The notes under the pieces were generated by a model that saw only the letters and a list, made by a program, of their open reading frames with translations, was not told where the DNA came from and made no database searches. 64,000 nt of DNA from Sulfuritalea sp. (lineage in GTDB: Bacteria; Pseudomonadota; Gammaproteobacteria; Burkholderiales; Rhodocyclaceae): contig JADJVS010000014.1 of assembly GCA_016710465.1 (NCBI GenBank), positions 992,001-1,056,000 on the forward strand. The letters are read 5' to 3'. The translations under genes were made by a program, and so were the position numbers. Below are positions 7,489 through 15,221 of the stretch, in pieces. The first letter of the stretch is position 1. Every line of letters begins with the position of its first letter.

Positions 7489-9735
7489 ATGCGCTTCCAT
7501 TTCCCAATCATCATCATCGACGAGGATTTCCGCTCCGAGAACGCTTCGGGCCTCGGCATTCGCGCCCTGGCCGACGCCATCGAGAAGGAAGGTTTGGACG
7601 TGCTGGGCGTCACCAGCTACGGCGACCTGACCTCGTTTGCCCAGCAGCAAAGCCGCGCCTCGGCTTTCATCCTCTCCATCGACGACGAGGAATTCACACC
7701 CGGCCCGGAACTCGACCCCGCCGTGCTCAACCTGCGCGCCTTCGTCGAGGAAATCCGCCACAAGAACCCGGACATCCCGATCTTCCTGCACGGCGAGACG
7801 CGCACCAGCCGCCATATCCCCAACGACATCCTGCGCGAGCTGCACGGCTTCATCCACATGTACGAGGACACGCCGGAGTTCATCGCCCGCCACGTGGTGC
7901 GCGAGGCGCGGGCCTACCTCGACAGCCTGCCGCCGCCCTTCTTCCGCGCCCTGACGCACTACGCGGCGGATGGCTCCTACTCCTGGCACTGCCCCGGCCA
8001 TTCGGGCGGCGTCGCCTTCCTCAAGAGCCCGGTGGGCCAGATGTTCCACCAGTTCTTCGGCGAGAACATGCTGCGCGCCGACGTCTGCAACGCGGTCGAG
8101 GAACTCGGCCAGTTGCTCGACCACACCGGCCCGGTGGCGGCCTCCGAGCGCAATGCCGCGCGCATCTTCAATGCCGACCATTTGTTCTTCGTCACCAACG
8201 GCACCTCGACCTCGAACAAGATCGTCTGGCACTCCACGGTGGCGCCCGGCGACATCGTCATCGTCGACCGCAACTGCCACAAGTCCATCCTCCACGCCAT
8301 CATGATGACCGGCGCGATCCCGGTGTTCCTGATGCCGACGCGCAACAACTACGGCATCATCGGCCCGATCCCGAAGGAAGAGTTCCGCTGGAAGAACATC
8401 CAGAAGAAGATCGCCGCCCACCCCTTCGCCAGCCAGGTCAAGGGCAAGCCGCGGGTGCTCACCATCACCCAGAGCACCTATGACGGCATCCTCTACAACG
8501 TTGAGGACATCAAGGAGGAGCTCGACGGCAAGATCGACACCTTGCACTTCGACGAGGCCTGGCTGCCGCATGCCGCCTTCCATGATTTCTACGGCGACTA
8601 CCATGCCATCGGCGCCGACCGTCCGCGCTGCAAGGAGTCGATGGTGTTCTCGACGCAATCGACGCACAAGCTGCTGGCCGGCCTCTCGCAGGCTTCCCAA
8701 ATCCTGGTGCAGGACGCCGAGAACAACAAGCTCGACCGCGACGTGTTCAACGAGGCCTACCTGATGCACACCTCGACGAGCCCGCAGTACTCGATCATCG
8801 CCTCCTGCGACGTCGCCGCGGCGATGATGGAGGAGCCCGGCGGCACCGCGCTGGTCGAGGAGTCCATCGCCGAGGCGCTGGATTTCCGCCGCGCCATGCG
8901 CAAGGTGGACAAGGAGTGGGGCGCCGACTGGTGGTTCCAGGTCTGGGGGCCGAAGGATCTATCGGAGGAAGGCATCGAGGAGCGCGAAGCCTGGATGCTC
9001 AAGCCCGGCGAGAAGTGGCACGGCTTCGGCAAGCTGGCCAAGGGCTTCAACCTGCTCGACCCGATCAAGGCCACCATCATCACCCCGGGCCTTGACGTCG
9101 ATGGCGATTTCTCCGACGACAACGGCATCCCCGCCGCCATCGTCACCAAGTACCTCGCCGAGCACGGCGTGATCGTCGAGAAGTGCGGCCTCTATTCCTT
9201 CTTCATCATGTTCACCATCGGCATCACCAAGGGCCGCTGGAACACGCTGGTCACCGCCCTGCAGCAGTTCAAGGACGACTACGACCGCAACCATCCGCTG
9301 TGGAAGGTGCTGCCCGAGTTTGTCGCCAAGCATCCGCGCTACGAGCGGGTCGGCCTCAAGGACTTGTGCACCCAGATCCACGAGGTCTACAAGGCCAACG
9401 ACGTGGCGCGCCTGACCACCGAGATGTACCTCTCCGACATGGTGCCGGCGATGCGCCCGGCCGACGCCTTCGCCAGGATGGCCCATCGCGAGATCGACCG
9501 CGTGCCGCTCGACGAACTCGAAGGCCGCGTCACGGCGGTGCTGCTGACCCCCTATCCGCCCGGCATCCCGCTGCTGATCCCGGGCGAATGCTTCAACGCC
9601 ACCATCGTCCGCTACCTGAAGTTCGCCCGCGACTTCAACGAGCGCTTCCCCGGCTTCGAAACCGACATCCACGGCCTGGTCAAGGACGGCAGCAACGGTT
9701 CGGTGCGCTATTACGTGGATTGCGTGGCGGCTTGA
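7489..9735 (+). CDS. Orn/Lys/Arg decarboxylase, probable biodegradative arginine decarboxylase
   Basis: 748 residues of the large fold-type-I PLP decarboxylase family (AdiA/CadA/SpeC type). An N-terminal receiver-like wing domain (1-about 130) precedes the catalytic domain with SWHCPGHSGGVAFLKSPVG, FVTNGTSTSNKIV, HFDEAWLPHAAFHDFY and the PLP lysine in STQSTHKLLAGLSQ. The C-terminal domain ends with PPGIPLLIPGE. Arginine is the likeliest substrate, by resemblance to betaproteobacterial proteins next to dcd, but lysine or ornithine cannot be excluded. It acts in polyamine synthesis or acid resistance. It follows dcd after a polypurine inverted repeat. Confidence 0.93.
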   Translation: MRFHFPIIIIDEDFRSENASGLGIRALADAIEKEGLDVLGVTSYGDLTSFAQQQSRASAFILSIDDEEFTPGPELDPAVLNLRAFVEEIRHKNPDIPIFLHGETRTSRHIPNDILRELHGFIHMYEDTPEFIARHVVREARAYLDSLPPPFFRALTHYAADGSYSWHCPGHSGGVAFLKSPVGQMFHQFFGENMLRADVCNAVEELGQLLDHTGPVAASERNAARIFNADHLFFVTNGTSTSNKIVWHSTVAPGDIVIVDRNCHKSILHAIMMTGAIPVFLMPTRNNYGIIGPIPKEEFRWKNIQKKIAAHPFASQVKGKPRVLTITQSTYDGILYNVEDIKEELDGKIDTLHFDEAWLPHAAFHDFYGDYHAIGADRPRCKESMVFSTQSTHKLLAGLSQASQILVQDAENNKLDRDVFNEAYLMHTSTSPQYSIIASCDVAAAMMEEPGGTALVEESIAEALDFRRAMRKVDKEWGADWWFQVWGPKDLSEEGIEEREAWMLKPGEKWHGFGKLAKGFNLLDPIKATIITPGLDVDGDFSDDNGIPAAIVTKYLAEHGVIVEKCGLYSFFIMFTIGITKGRWNTLVTALQQFKDDYDRNHPLWKVLPEFVAKHPRYERVGLKDLCTQIHEVYKANDVARLTTEMYLSDMVPAMRPADAFARMAHREIDRVPLDELEGRVTAVLLTPYPPGIPLLIPGECFNATIVRYLKFARDFNERFPGFETDIHGLVKDGSNGSVRYYVDCVAA

Positions 9736-9745
9736 TCCTGGCGTT

Positions 9746-9761
9746 CCGCCGGGGCCGGCGG
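9746..9761. terminator. Possible bidirectional hairpin
   Basis: CCGCCG-GGGC-CGGCGG in the 43-bp gap between the convergent decarboxylase and integrase stops. No T tract; terminator role inferred from position. Confidence 0.35.
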
Positions 9762-9778
9762 GACGGCGGTATCCCTTT

Positions 9779-10843
9779 TCAGGCCGGTGTAGCGTAGGCC
9801 GTTGCCGCGGGCTCGCGCAGGGTGGGGTGGTCCGACGGAACGTGGGCGCCGTGCAGGTCCAGCGGGCTATGCAGCGGGCGGCCGCCGGAATTCAGGGCAT
9901 GGACATAGATCATGGTGGTCGAAACGTCCGCGTGCCCCAGAAGTTCCTGCACGGTGCGGATGTCGTAACCGCTTTCAATGAGGTGGGTGGCAAATGAATG
10001 GCGCAGGGTGTGCGGCGTCACCGGATCGCCCATGCCGGCGCGCCGCCCCGCGGCCCTTACCGCCCGCTGTACGCGGCGCGCATCGACATGGCCTCGCCTG
10101 GGCTCGCCGCCCCGTGCAGCGAACGAAAGACCGGGCGCCGGGAAAACGTACTGCCAGCCCGACAGGCGCGAGCCGGGTCCGCCGCCGCCGGAGCGACCGG
10201 GCAGGGGGGCCGTGCCGCGTCCGGCGCGCAGTTCCGTCGCGTGCAGCGCCAGGCACCAGGCCACGCGGCAGCGCAAGGATTCGACCAGGCTTTGCGGCAG
10301 CAGCGCCTGCCTGTCCTTGTTGTTCTTGGCACCCCGGATATGCAGGCAGCCGGCTTCGAAATCCACATCCTTCAGGCGCAGGTCGAGGGCTTCGCCGAGG
10401 CGCAGGCCGGAGCCATACAGCAGGCCGACGATCAGCGCCAGTTCCGGGTCGCGTACCTCGGCCAGCAGGCGCGGCATGACGGACTGCGCCAGCACCGTCG
10501 GCCGACGCGAGGGCTTGCGCGCGCGGACGATGCCGGCGAGCCAGGGCAGGTCCAGCATGAGCACCTTGCCGTAAAGGAAGAGCAGTGCGCTGAGCGCCTG
10601 ATTCTGCGTCGACGCACCCACCCGGCGAGTCACGGCAAGATAGGTCAGGAAGGCCTCCACCTCGGCGCGGCCCATGTCGGCGGGATGGCGCTTGCCATGA
10701 AACAGGATATAGCGTTTAATCCAAGACACGTATGCCGTTTCAGTGCGCTGCGCGAGATTGCCCAGCCGCAGGCAAGCCCGGACCCGGTCAAGCAGACGCG
10801 GCGAATCCGGCAGCAGGAAAGGCGAAGAGGGGGCGGTTGGCAT
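9779..10843 (-). CDS. intI: Integron integrase (tyrosine recombinase)
   Basis: 354 residues from ATG 10843 (MPTAPSSPFLLPDSP); an upstream open extension of 97 residues runs through the promoter and LexA box and is not credible. The core-binding domain reads RTETAYVSWIKRYILFH. The catalytic domain has box I YGSGLRLGEAL (first Arg), the GAKNNKDR lysine strand, box II HTLRHSFATHL, LGHADVSTT and tyrosine in MIYVHAL. Between the lysine and box II is the extra IntI-specific segment containing WQYVFPA, which separates integron integrases from XerC/D. It recombines attC with attI. It points away from the cassettes, the standard integron arrangement. Confidence 0.96.
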   Translation of the reverse strand: MPTAPSSPFLLPDSPRLLDRVRACLRLGNLAQRTETAYVSWIKRYILFHGKRHPADMGRAEVEAFLTYLAVTRRVGASTQNQALSALLFLYGKVLMLDLPWLAGIVRARKPSRRPTVLAQSVMPRLLAEVRDPELALIVGLLYGSGLRLGEALDLRLKDVDFEAGCLHIRGAKNNKDRQALLPQSLVESLRCRVAWCLALHATELRAGRGTAPLPGRSGGGGPGSRLSGWQYVFPAPGLSFAARGGEPRRGHVDARRVQRAVRAAGRRAGMGDPVTPHTLRHSFATHLIESGYDIRTVQELLGHADVSTTMIYVHALNSGGRPLHSPLDLHGAHVPSDHPTLREPAATAYATPA

Positions 10844-10864
10844 GAAATATCGCTGTCGAAGAGA

Positions 10865-10884
10865 TACTGTAACAAAAAACAGTA
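10865..10884. promoter_or_regulatory. LexA (SOS) box upstream of intI
   Basis: TACTGTAACAAAAAACAGTA matches the LexA consensus CTGT-N8-ACAG with matching outer TA pairs. It lies 22-41 bp upstream of the intI start and overlaps a TATACT on the intI strand that would serve as -10 box. Known integrons often control intI through LexA, so integrase expression is inferred to rise on DNA damage. Confidence 0.85.
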
Positions 10885-10899
10885 TAGTCCGCTTGCGCA

Positions 10900-10928
10900 C
10901 CGGGTTATGCGACAGTCGCATATCCCGG
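10900..10928. promoter_or_regulatory. 29-bp near-perfect palindrome in the intI-attI gap
   Basis: CCGGGTTATGCGAC and GTCGCATATCCCGG flank a single A and pair over 14 positions with one mismatch. It lies between the LexA box and the presumed attI point. It could be an operator for a dimeric repressor, part of attI, or a cruciform; the sequence does not decide. Confidence 0.6.
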
Positions 10929-10956
10929 TTATTCGTCACTTTTCCGCAGATATCAC

Positions 10957-10963
10957 GTTCGGC
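10957..10963 (+). other. Candidate attI recombination point
   Basis: CACGTTCGGC resembles the CACGTTGGGC end of the attC sites in this array. It is the last such word before the first cassette gene, and the consensus GTTRRRY is matched imperfectly. If correct, the first cassette begins at the TT of this site. Confidence 0.4.
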
Positions 10964-11003
10964 GTCTGATTTCACATTGCCCAAATTCGCATAGGGATCA
11001 TCT

Positions 11004-11378
11004 ATGACTCCTTTTCGCTTTTTGGTTTTGACTCTGAGCGCAGCAATAGCTGGTTGCGCCATGACACCAGCAGAGGTAGCAAGTACGCCCGCTGTAAGAC
11101 AAATTCGTTTTGAGGTAACTTTGTCTCGTCTCACGTCGTGCTTACCTGAACGCCTTGAAAATCTTGCCGCTGCGTGGACTGTGAGTTCCCGCTCCGAGCC
11201 AGACCGAATTCGCTACGTCATTCACGCTGGAGCCGATATGGGAACTATTGCCGTAATTTTGCTGAACAGTTCCGGGTCCGGTGTCTCTGGGGCGTTTCAT
11301 GTCTCGCACAACATCCTCACTCCTGGGCGCCTCGCGGACACACTCGAAGGTGAAATCCGTGCTTGCATGCAGCGTTAA
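11004..11378 (+). CDS. Cassette 1: small predicted lipoprotein
   Basis: 124 residues. The N-terminus MTPFRFLVLTLSAAIAGC is a lipoprotein signal with lipobox AIAGC, so Cys18 would be lipidated and the protein membrane-anchored. The mature part (about 107 residues) shows no family I recognise and ends EIRACMQR. An AGGGA ribosome site lies 7-11 bases before ATG. It is the first cassette and so the one most likely transcribed from any promoter near attI. Function unknown. Confidence 0.8.
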   Translation: MTPFRFLVLTLSAAIAGCAMTPAEVASTPAVRQIRFEVTLSRLTSCLPERLENLAAAWTVSSRSEPDRIRYVIHAGADMGTIAVILLNSSGSGVSGAFHVSHNILTPGRLADTLEGEIRACMQR

Positions 11379-11437
11379 ATTGGCCGTGCGCTGTTCCTGC
11401 TGCTCTGAGTGTCTTCCATGCAATAACTGTGCAAGAC

Positions 11438-11507
11438 GCCGAACCCATCATTCCACCGGACGCTGCGCGATGAAGCCGCGCACCGCCGGTGAATTCAAAC
11501 GTTGGGC
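11438..11507 (+). other. attC site 1
   Basis: Left core CCGAAC, central palindrome CTGCGCG-ATGAAGC-CGCGCAC with one mismatch, right core GTTGGGC at 11501. About 70 bp, the short type. Confidence 0.9.
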
Positions 11508-11970
11508 CTGACGGCAGAGAGATGGAGAATTCAGTGATGATCGTTGGTCACCGTCATCGCTCTTGCCACCGGCATCGTGGCGCAAAGCCGCACTGCGGGC
11601 CGGTTCTCCAGCCGCCGCGGCTTCGGTCATCGCTGTATTCGTGGGCCTCGCCGTCCACCGTTGAGACCGAACCCACCGCGCCTCTGCAAAGGTTCCTTGG
11701 GGTGCCCTCGTCAAGCTTGCCCGCAGTGCTAAGCGCTCCGTACCCAGTCCGCAGGGCTGGCCGCGTCGCCCTTGGTGGCCAAAAGCGTTCGTTTCGTGGT
11801 GGCGTTGCCGCCGCACTTCGTTCAACCGCCGTGTCGCCAGCGCCGACTCTTGCGCGGACTCATTTTCCCGTGCCCCGGCATAGGCCCCAGCCCAACCCGG
11901 CGGTCGACCCCGTTCCCTTCGGTCACTGGACGCTGCGCGATAAAGCCGCGCAGCGCCGGTCACCTCCACG
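11502..11970 (+). other. Cassette 2: no intact gene, possible eroded membrane gene
   Basis: No convincing reading frame. From ATG 11522, three successive phases (changes near 11547 and near 11590) read MENSVMIV, then VTVIALATGIVAQSRTA, then AAAASVIAVFVGLAVHR and a stop at 11662. That looks like a small two-helix membrane protein broken by two frame changes, but it is weak. The second half resembles the gene-less cassettes and holds a copy of the dispersed repeat at 11827-11855. Confidence 0.4.
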
Positions 11971-11976
11971 TTAGGG
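11890..11976 (+). other. attC site 2
   Basis: GCCCAAC at 11890, palindrome CTGCGCG-ATAAAGC-CGCGCAG, GTTAGGG at 11970. About 87 bp, the long type with CGACCCCGTTCCCTTCGGTC between core and palindrome. Confidence 0.93.
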
Positions 11977-11988
11977 GTGCCAGTCCCG

Positions 11989-12687
11989 ATGTCGCTCAGG
12001 GCAATTTTCAAGGGTTGGGTAGGGGAGCTACAGGGAACCCTCGCCAAGAAGATGTTTCTCGACGCCCATACATATGTAGACGTGAATAACGTCACTATCC
12101 CTGTAGCTAACGGAACGACACAGATTGATCATGTCATCGTTTCTCGCTACGGTGTGTTTGTCGTTGAAACAAAGAACATGGATGGCTGGATTTTTGGAAA
12201 TGAGAAGAGTTCTCAGTGGACGCAAAGCATCTATGGCAAGAAATACAAGTTTCAAAATCCGCTCCACCAAAACTATCGCCATACCAAAGCACTATCTGAA
12301 TTTCTCGGAGTTGACCACAGTAAATTGCATTCGGTGGTCATGTTTTGGGGCGAGTGCGAGTTCAAGACACAGCTACCGCCAAATGTGATGACTAGCGGCT
12401 ATACGTCATATATCAAGAGCTTCTCGACCGTGTTGTTTTCGGACCAAGAAGTTCAGGAAATCGCCGCTGCATTGAAAGACGGAATGCTTCCAAAGAGTTG
12501 GGCTACGCGCCGAGAGCATGTTTCTTCTCTCAAGGAGCGCTTCTCAAGCTCATCAACATGCCCAAAGTGTGGCAGCCCACTCGTCTTACGTACCGCCAAG
12601 TCCGGCGGCAATGCAGGGTCGCAGTTCTTCGGTTGTACTAGTTTCCCGAGGTGTCGCTATGTCGCAAAGCTTGAACCGCACCCCTAA
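11989..12687 (+). CDS. Cassette 3: NERD-domain protein with C-terminal zinc ribbon
   Basis: 232 residues from ATG 11989, chosen because AGGGGT lies about 10 bases upstream; a GTG at 11977 is possible. A NERD (nuclease-related) domain is seen at about residues 15-125, with QIDHVIVSRYGVFVVETKN giving the Asp and E-x-K of a PD-(D/E)XK-like fold. A C-terminal topoisomerase-type zinc ribbon has CPKCGSPLVLR and FFGCTSFPRCRY. NERD proteins are thought to act on nucleic acids and some occur in defence systems, but the activity of this one is not known. The stop codon lies inside attC 3. The gene is notably AT-richer than the flanking chromosome. Confidence 0.85.
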   Translation: MSLRAIFKGWVGELQGTLAKKMFLDAHTYVDVNNVTIPVANGTTQIDHVIVSRYGVFVVETKNMDGWIFGNEKSSQWTQSIYGKKYKFQNPLHQNYRHTKALSEFLGVDHSKLHSVVMFWGECEFKTQLPPNVMTSGYTSYIKSFSTVLFSDQEVQEIAAALKDGMLPKSWATRREHVSSLKERFSSSSTCPKCGSPLVLRTAKSGGNAGSQFFGCTSFPRCRYVAKLEPHP

Positions 12688-12768
12688 CCCTGCGCTCGAC
12701 CCCGTTCGCTTCGCTCACTGGACGCTGCGCGATAAAGCCGCGCAGCGCCGGTCAGCTCCACGTTATGC
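12682..12768 (+). other. attC site 3
   Basis: CCCTAAC at 12682, palindrome CTGCGCG-ATAAAGC-CGCGCAG, GTTATGC at 12762. The NERD gene stop codon lies inside its left core. Confidence 0.92.
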
Positions 12769-12789
12769 CTCTAAACCAGGTGACCGGTC

Positions 12790-13257
12790 GTGTATCAACT
12801 TGAAGTGAAGCAGTGGCTTGTCTCGTACCGCTTCCCACCAAGCGAGGGCTGGCGCGTGTGCGTGGATATCGACGCGATGGAACGAGCGAAGGGTGGCCAA
12901 CACAAACCCGGAAAGGCGGAGCGCGCTCGTGTCGCCGAGGCTGCGCTCCTGAGCATGGGTGTAACGATCGGCGCACACCCAGAGTTTGGCCGAGCAGACA
13001 TCGTGGCGGAACATCCAAAGCATGGTCTGTTCCTTGTCGAGGTGGAGGGCAACTCTTCGCGTCAAAGAGAGCAAGCCATGTACTCAGCGCTCGGGCAACT
13101 TGTCCTGCAGATGCAGGGCACAAAACACGGGTTTGTATTGGCCGTTCCCGACGAACCGTCGTGGGAGAAACAACTCATGAAAATCCCACAGCACGCTCGC
13201 GCAACGCTCGGCCTGTCGTGCGTACTCGTCTCTGCGCAAGGTGTCCGTTCGGCATGA
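12790..13257 (+). CDS. Cassette 4: hypothetical protein, possible nuclease-like fold
   Basis: 155 residues with a GTG start at 12790, 27 bp into the cassette. I do not recognise the family. The central FGRADIVAEHPKHGLFLVEV has the Asp...hydrophobic...E-x-E layout of PD-(D/E)XK folds, though the usual lysine is replaced by glutamate. A helix SALGQLVLQM follows with a glutamine where many such enzymes carry one. The N-terminal half is rich in basic residues (KPGKAERAR). The nuclease idea is inference. It is alone in its cassette and ends just before attC 4. Confidence 0.7.
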   Translation: MYQLEVKQWLVSYRFPPSEGWRVCVDIDAMERAKGGQHKPGKAERARVAEAALLSMGVTIGAHPEFGRADIVAEHPKHGLFLVEVEGNSSRQREQAMYSALGQLVLQMQGTKHGFVLAVPDEPSWEKQLMKIPQHARATLGLSCVLVSAQGVRSA

Positions 13258-13258
13258 G

Positions 13259-13345
13259 GCATAACCCGGCAGTCGACCCCGTTCCCTTCGGTCACTGGAC
13301 GCTGCGCGATAAAGCCGCGCAGCGCCGGTCACTTCTACGTTGGGC
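13259..13345 (+). other. attC site 4
   Basis: GCATAAC at 13259, palindrome CTGCGCG-ATAAAGC-CGCGCAG, GTTGGGC at 13339. Confidence 0.93.
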
Positions 13346-13888
13346 CTCTAAAGTCATGCATCATTTCGTGCGCTTCCATGTCTTGCCGTCCGTGCCGTCG
13401 CGCTTGCCTGCGGTGGCGCCGGTGAGTGCGCGTGGCGTCGTGCCTTCGTTGGCGCTCGCGGTGCGTGCGGCGGCGGCTCGCGTTCCTTGCGTTCTCTTGG
13501 CGTCGGGCGGCCCTTTTGGGGCGCCAGCGGTTCTACCCATTTCGCTGCCGCAAGCTTCGGCTTCCCCTGGCTGGCACGGTTCCGTTCCTGCCTTTGGTCG
13601 TCCGCTGTCGCTCGGTCGGGCTGGCCGTGCCACATGCGTTCGCCGCGTTTCTTCGTCAGCGCGCCGTGGTCGCCGTATCGCCACCGCCGACTCTTGTGCA
13701 ACCGGTGTAGCTTGCGGTGGCGGTGGCTGCGTTTCTCGCCGTCACCGTGGGTCGTCCGCGCTGGCGCTTGCTCGCTTTCTTGGCGCCCCGCGTGTGCAAC
13801 CCAGAGGCCCAACCCGCCGGTTGACCCCGTTCGCTTCGCTCTCTGGACGCTGCGCGATAAAGCCGCGCAGCGCCGGTCACCTAGCACG
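13340..13888 (+). other. Cassette 5: 549-bp cassette without a convincing gene
   Basis: Very GC-rich. A frame from ATG 13357 (MHHFVRF...) stays open through the attC and on into the next two cassettes, which is a composition effect rather than a gene. Antisense frames are likewise Arg/Ala/Pro-rich and low in complexity. It carries a dispersed-repeat copy at 13671-13698 and GCCACCGCC/GGCGGTGGC, which can form a hairpin (13680-13727). It is the same length as cassette 6 and about nine-tenths identical. I see no protein-coding gene. Confidence 0.7.
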
Positions 13889-13894
13889 TTGGGC
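13807..13894 (+). other. attC site 5
   Basis: GCCCAAC at 13807, palindrome CTGCGCG-ATAAAGC-CGCGCAG, GTTGGGC at 13888. Confidence 0.93.
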
Positions 13895-14437
13895 CTCTAA
13901 AGGCATGCATCATTTCGTGCGCTTCCATTGCTTGCCGTCCGTGCCGTCGCGCTTGCCTGCGGTGGCACCGGTGAGTGCGTGTCGCGCCGTGCCTTCGTTG
14001 CTGCTCGCGGTGCGTGCGGCGGCGGCTCGCGTTTTCTGCTTTCGCTTGGCGTCGGGCGGTCCTTTTGTGGCGCCAGCGGTTCTACCCGTTTCGCGGCCGC
14101 AAGCTTCGGCGTCCCCTGGCAGCAACGGTTACGCTGCGGCTCTCGGCCGCCCGCTGTTGCTCGGTCGCGCTGGCCGTGCCGCTTGCGTTCGCCGCGTTTC
14201 TTCGTCAGCGCGCCGTGGTCGCCGTATCGCCAGCGCCGACTCTTGTGCAACCGGTGTAGCTTGCGGTGGCGGTGGCTTCGTTTCTTGCCGTCACCGTGGG
14301 TCGTCCGCGCTGGCGCTTGCTCACTTTCTTGGCGCCCCGCGTGTGCAACCCAGAGGCCCAACCCGCCGGTCGACCCCGTTCGCTTCGCTCTCTGGACGCT
14401 GCGCGATAAAGCCGCGCAGCGCCGGTCACCTAGCACG
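13889..14437 (+). other. Cassette 6: 549-bp paralogue of cassette 5, no convincing gene
   Basis: Aligns with cassette 5 over its whole length without net gaps. Differences are scattered substitutions concentrated in the first half. The stretch from CGCGTTTCTTCGTCAGCGCG to the attC is nearly identical. Dispersed-repeat copy at 14220-14247. The pair looks like a cassette duplication followed by drift, or two acquisitions of one cassette lineage. Confidence 0.75.
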
Positions 14438-14443
14438 TTGGGG
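14356..14443 (+). other. attC site 6
   Basis: GCCCAAC at 14356, palindrome CTGCGCG-ATAAAGC-CGCGCAG, GTTGGGG at 14437. Confidence 0.93.
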
Positions 14444-14968
14444 CGCTCAAGTCATGCGGCATTTCGCCTCCTCGCATCTTCAACCGCTCGCGCTGTCGTC
14501 CGCGCATTTGGTGTTGCCCGCGAGTAAGGTATGTGCGGTGCCTTCGCTCCCTCACACGCGGCGGTTTGCAGCGGCTTGCGCATCCTGCTGGCGTCCACTG
14601 CGGGGGGCTCCGGTTTCGGCTCCCGCTCAAGTAAGGGCATCACGGGGTAAGCCTTTGGCCTGCGTTTCCGGTCACGGGTCCGTCGTCTCCCTCGCTAGTC
14701 CGCTATTGCTCGGTCGGTTTGCCCGTGTCACCCAAGTTCGCCGCGTTCTCTCGTCATCGCATCGTGGTCGCCGTATCGCCAGCGCCGACTCTTGTGCCAC
14801 CCGGGTAGCGTGCGACGGCGGTGCCTTCGCTTCCCGCATCTGCATTGCACACTCCGCGCTGGCGCTTGCGCCTGTGGTGCCCGCATCGCTGGTGAACCGC
14901 AGCGCCCCAACCCATCGCTCCAGGGGACGCTGCGCGATGAAGCCGCGCAGCGCCCCTGAGCTCAAACG
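14438..14968 (+). other. Cassette 7: diverged member of the gene-less cassette family
   Basis: 531 bp. It starts with TCATGCGGCATTTCG, like the TCATGCATCATTTCG of cassettes 5 and 6. It shares with them the middle block around the dispersed repeat (14769-14797), including CGTGGTCGCCGTATCGCCAG. Its attC is the short type, unlike those of cassettes 5 and 6. No plausible gene is seen on either strand. Confidence 0.65.
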
Positions 14969-14974
14969 TTAGAT
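14905..14974 (+). other. attC site 7
   Basis: CCCCAAC at 14905, palindrome CTGCGCG-ATGAAGC-CGCGCAG flanked by AGGGGA/CCCCTG arms, GTTAGAT at 14968. Short type. Confidence 0.92.
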
Positions 14975-15014
14975 TTCATATTCCCTCTCTTAACTTTACG
15001 AAGGAGATCGTCGA

Positions 15015-15218
15015 ATGAAGACCAACATCATTGGCCAGTTTTTCAAGAGCAGCTTTTCCGGTAAGGGAGGAAAGTGTGTTGAAGTCAAGATAGACAGCGG
15101 GGCTATCTTTGTTCGCCACTCGCGCAAGGATCAAGGCATGCTGGAATTCACCCATGACGAATGGGAGGCATTTCTTCTTGGTGTAAAGGCGGGCGAATTT
15201 GACACATCGGCGAAATAA
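15015..15218 (+). CDS. Cassette 8a: DUF397-like small protein
   Basis: 67 residues with a strong AAGGAG ribosome site 8 bases before ATG. The sequence follows the DUF397 pattern: FFKSSFSGKGGKCVEV, then IFVRHSRKDQ, then LEFTHDEWEAFLLGVKAGEFD. DUF397 proteins are typical of actinomycetes, where they usually sit beside an XRE-type regulator and act in small regulatory pairs. Here the partner is instead a membrane protein whose start is 3 bp past this stop. Lower GC than the chromosome supports transfer. Function unknown. Confidence 0.8.
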   Translation: MKTNIIGQFFKSSFSGKGGKCVEVKIDSGAIFVRHSRKDQGMLEFTHDEWEAFLLGVKAGEFDTSAK

Positions 15219-15221
15219 ATC

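Noticed and set aside
10844..11134. N-terminal extension of the integrase from an upstream ATG at 11134
   Set aside because: It would run through the LexA box, the palindrome, the candidate attI and the first cassette gene. IntI proteins start near the ATG at 10843.
12813..14972. A 719-residue open frame spanning cassettes 4 to 7
   Set aside because: It crosses three attC sites, starts out of frame inside the cassette 4 gene, and is Arg/Ser/Ala/Pro-rich. High GC and the absence of stops in attC explain it.
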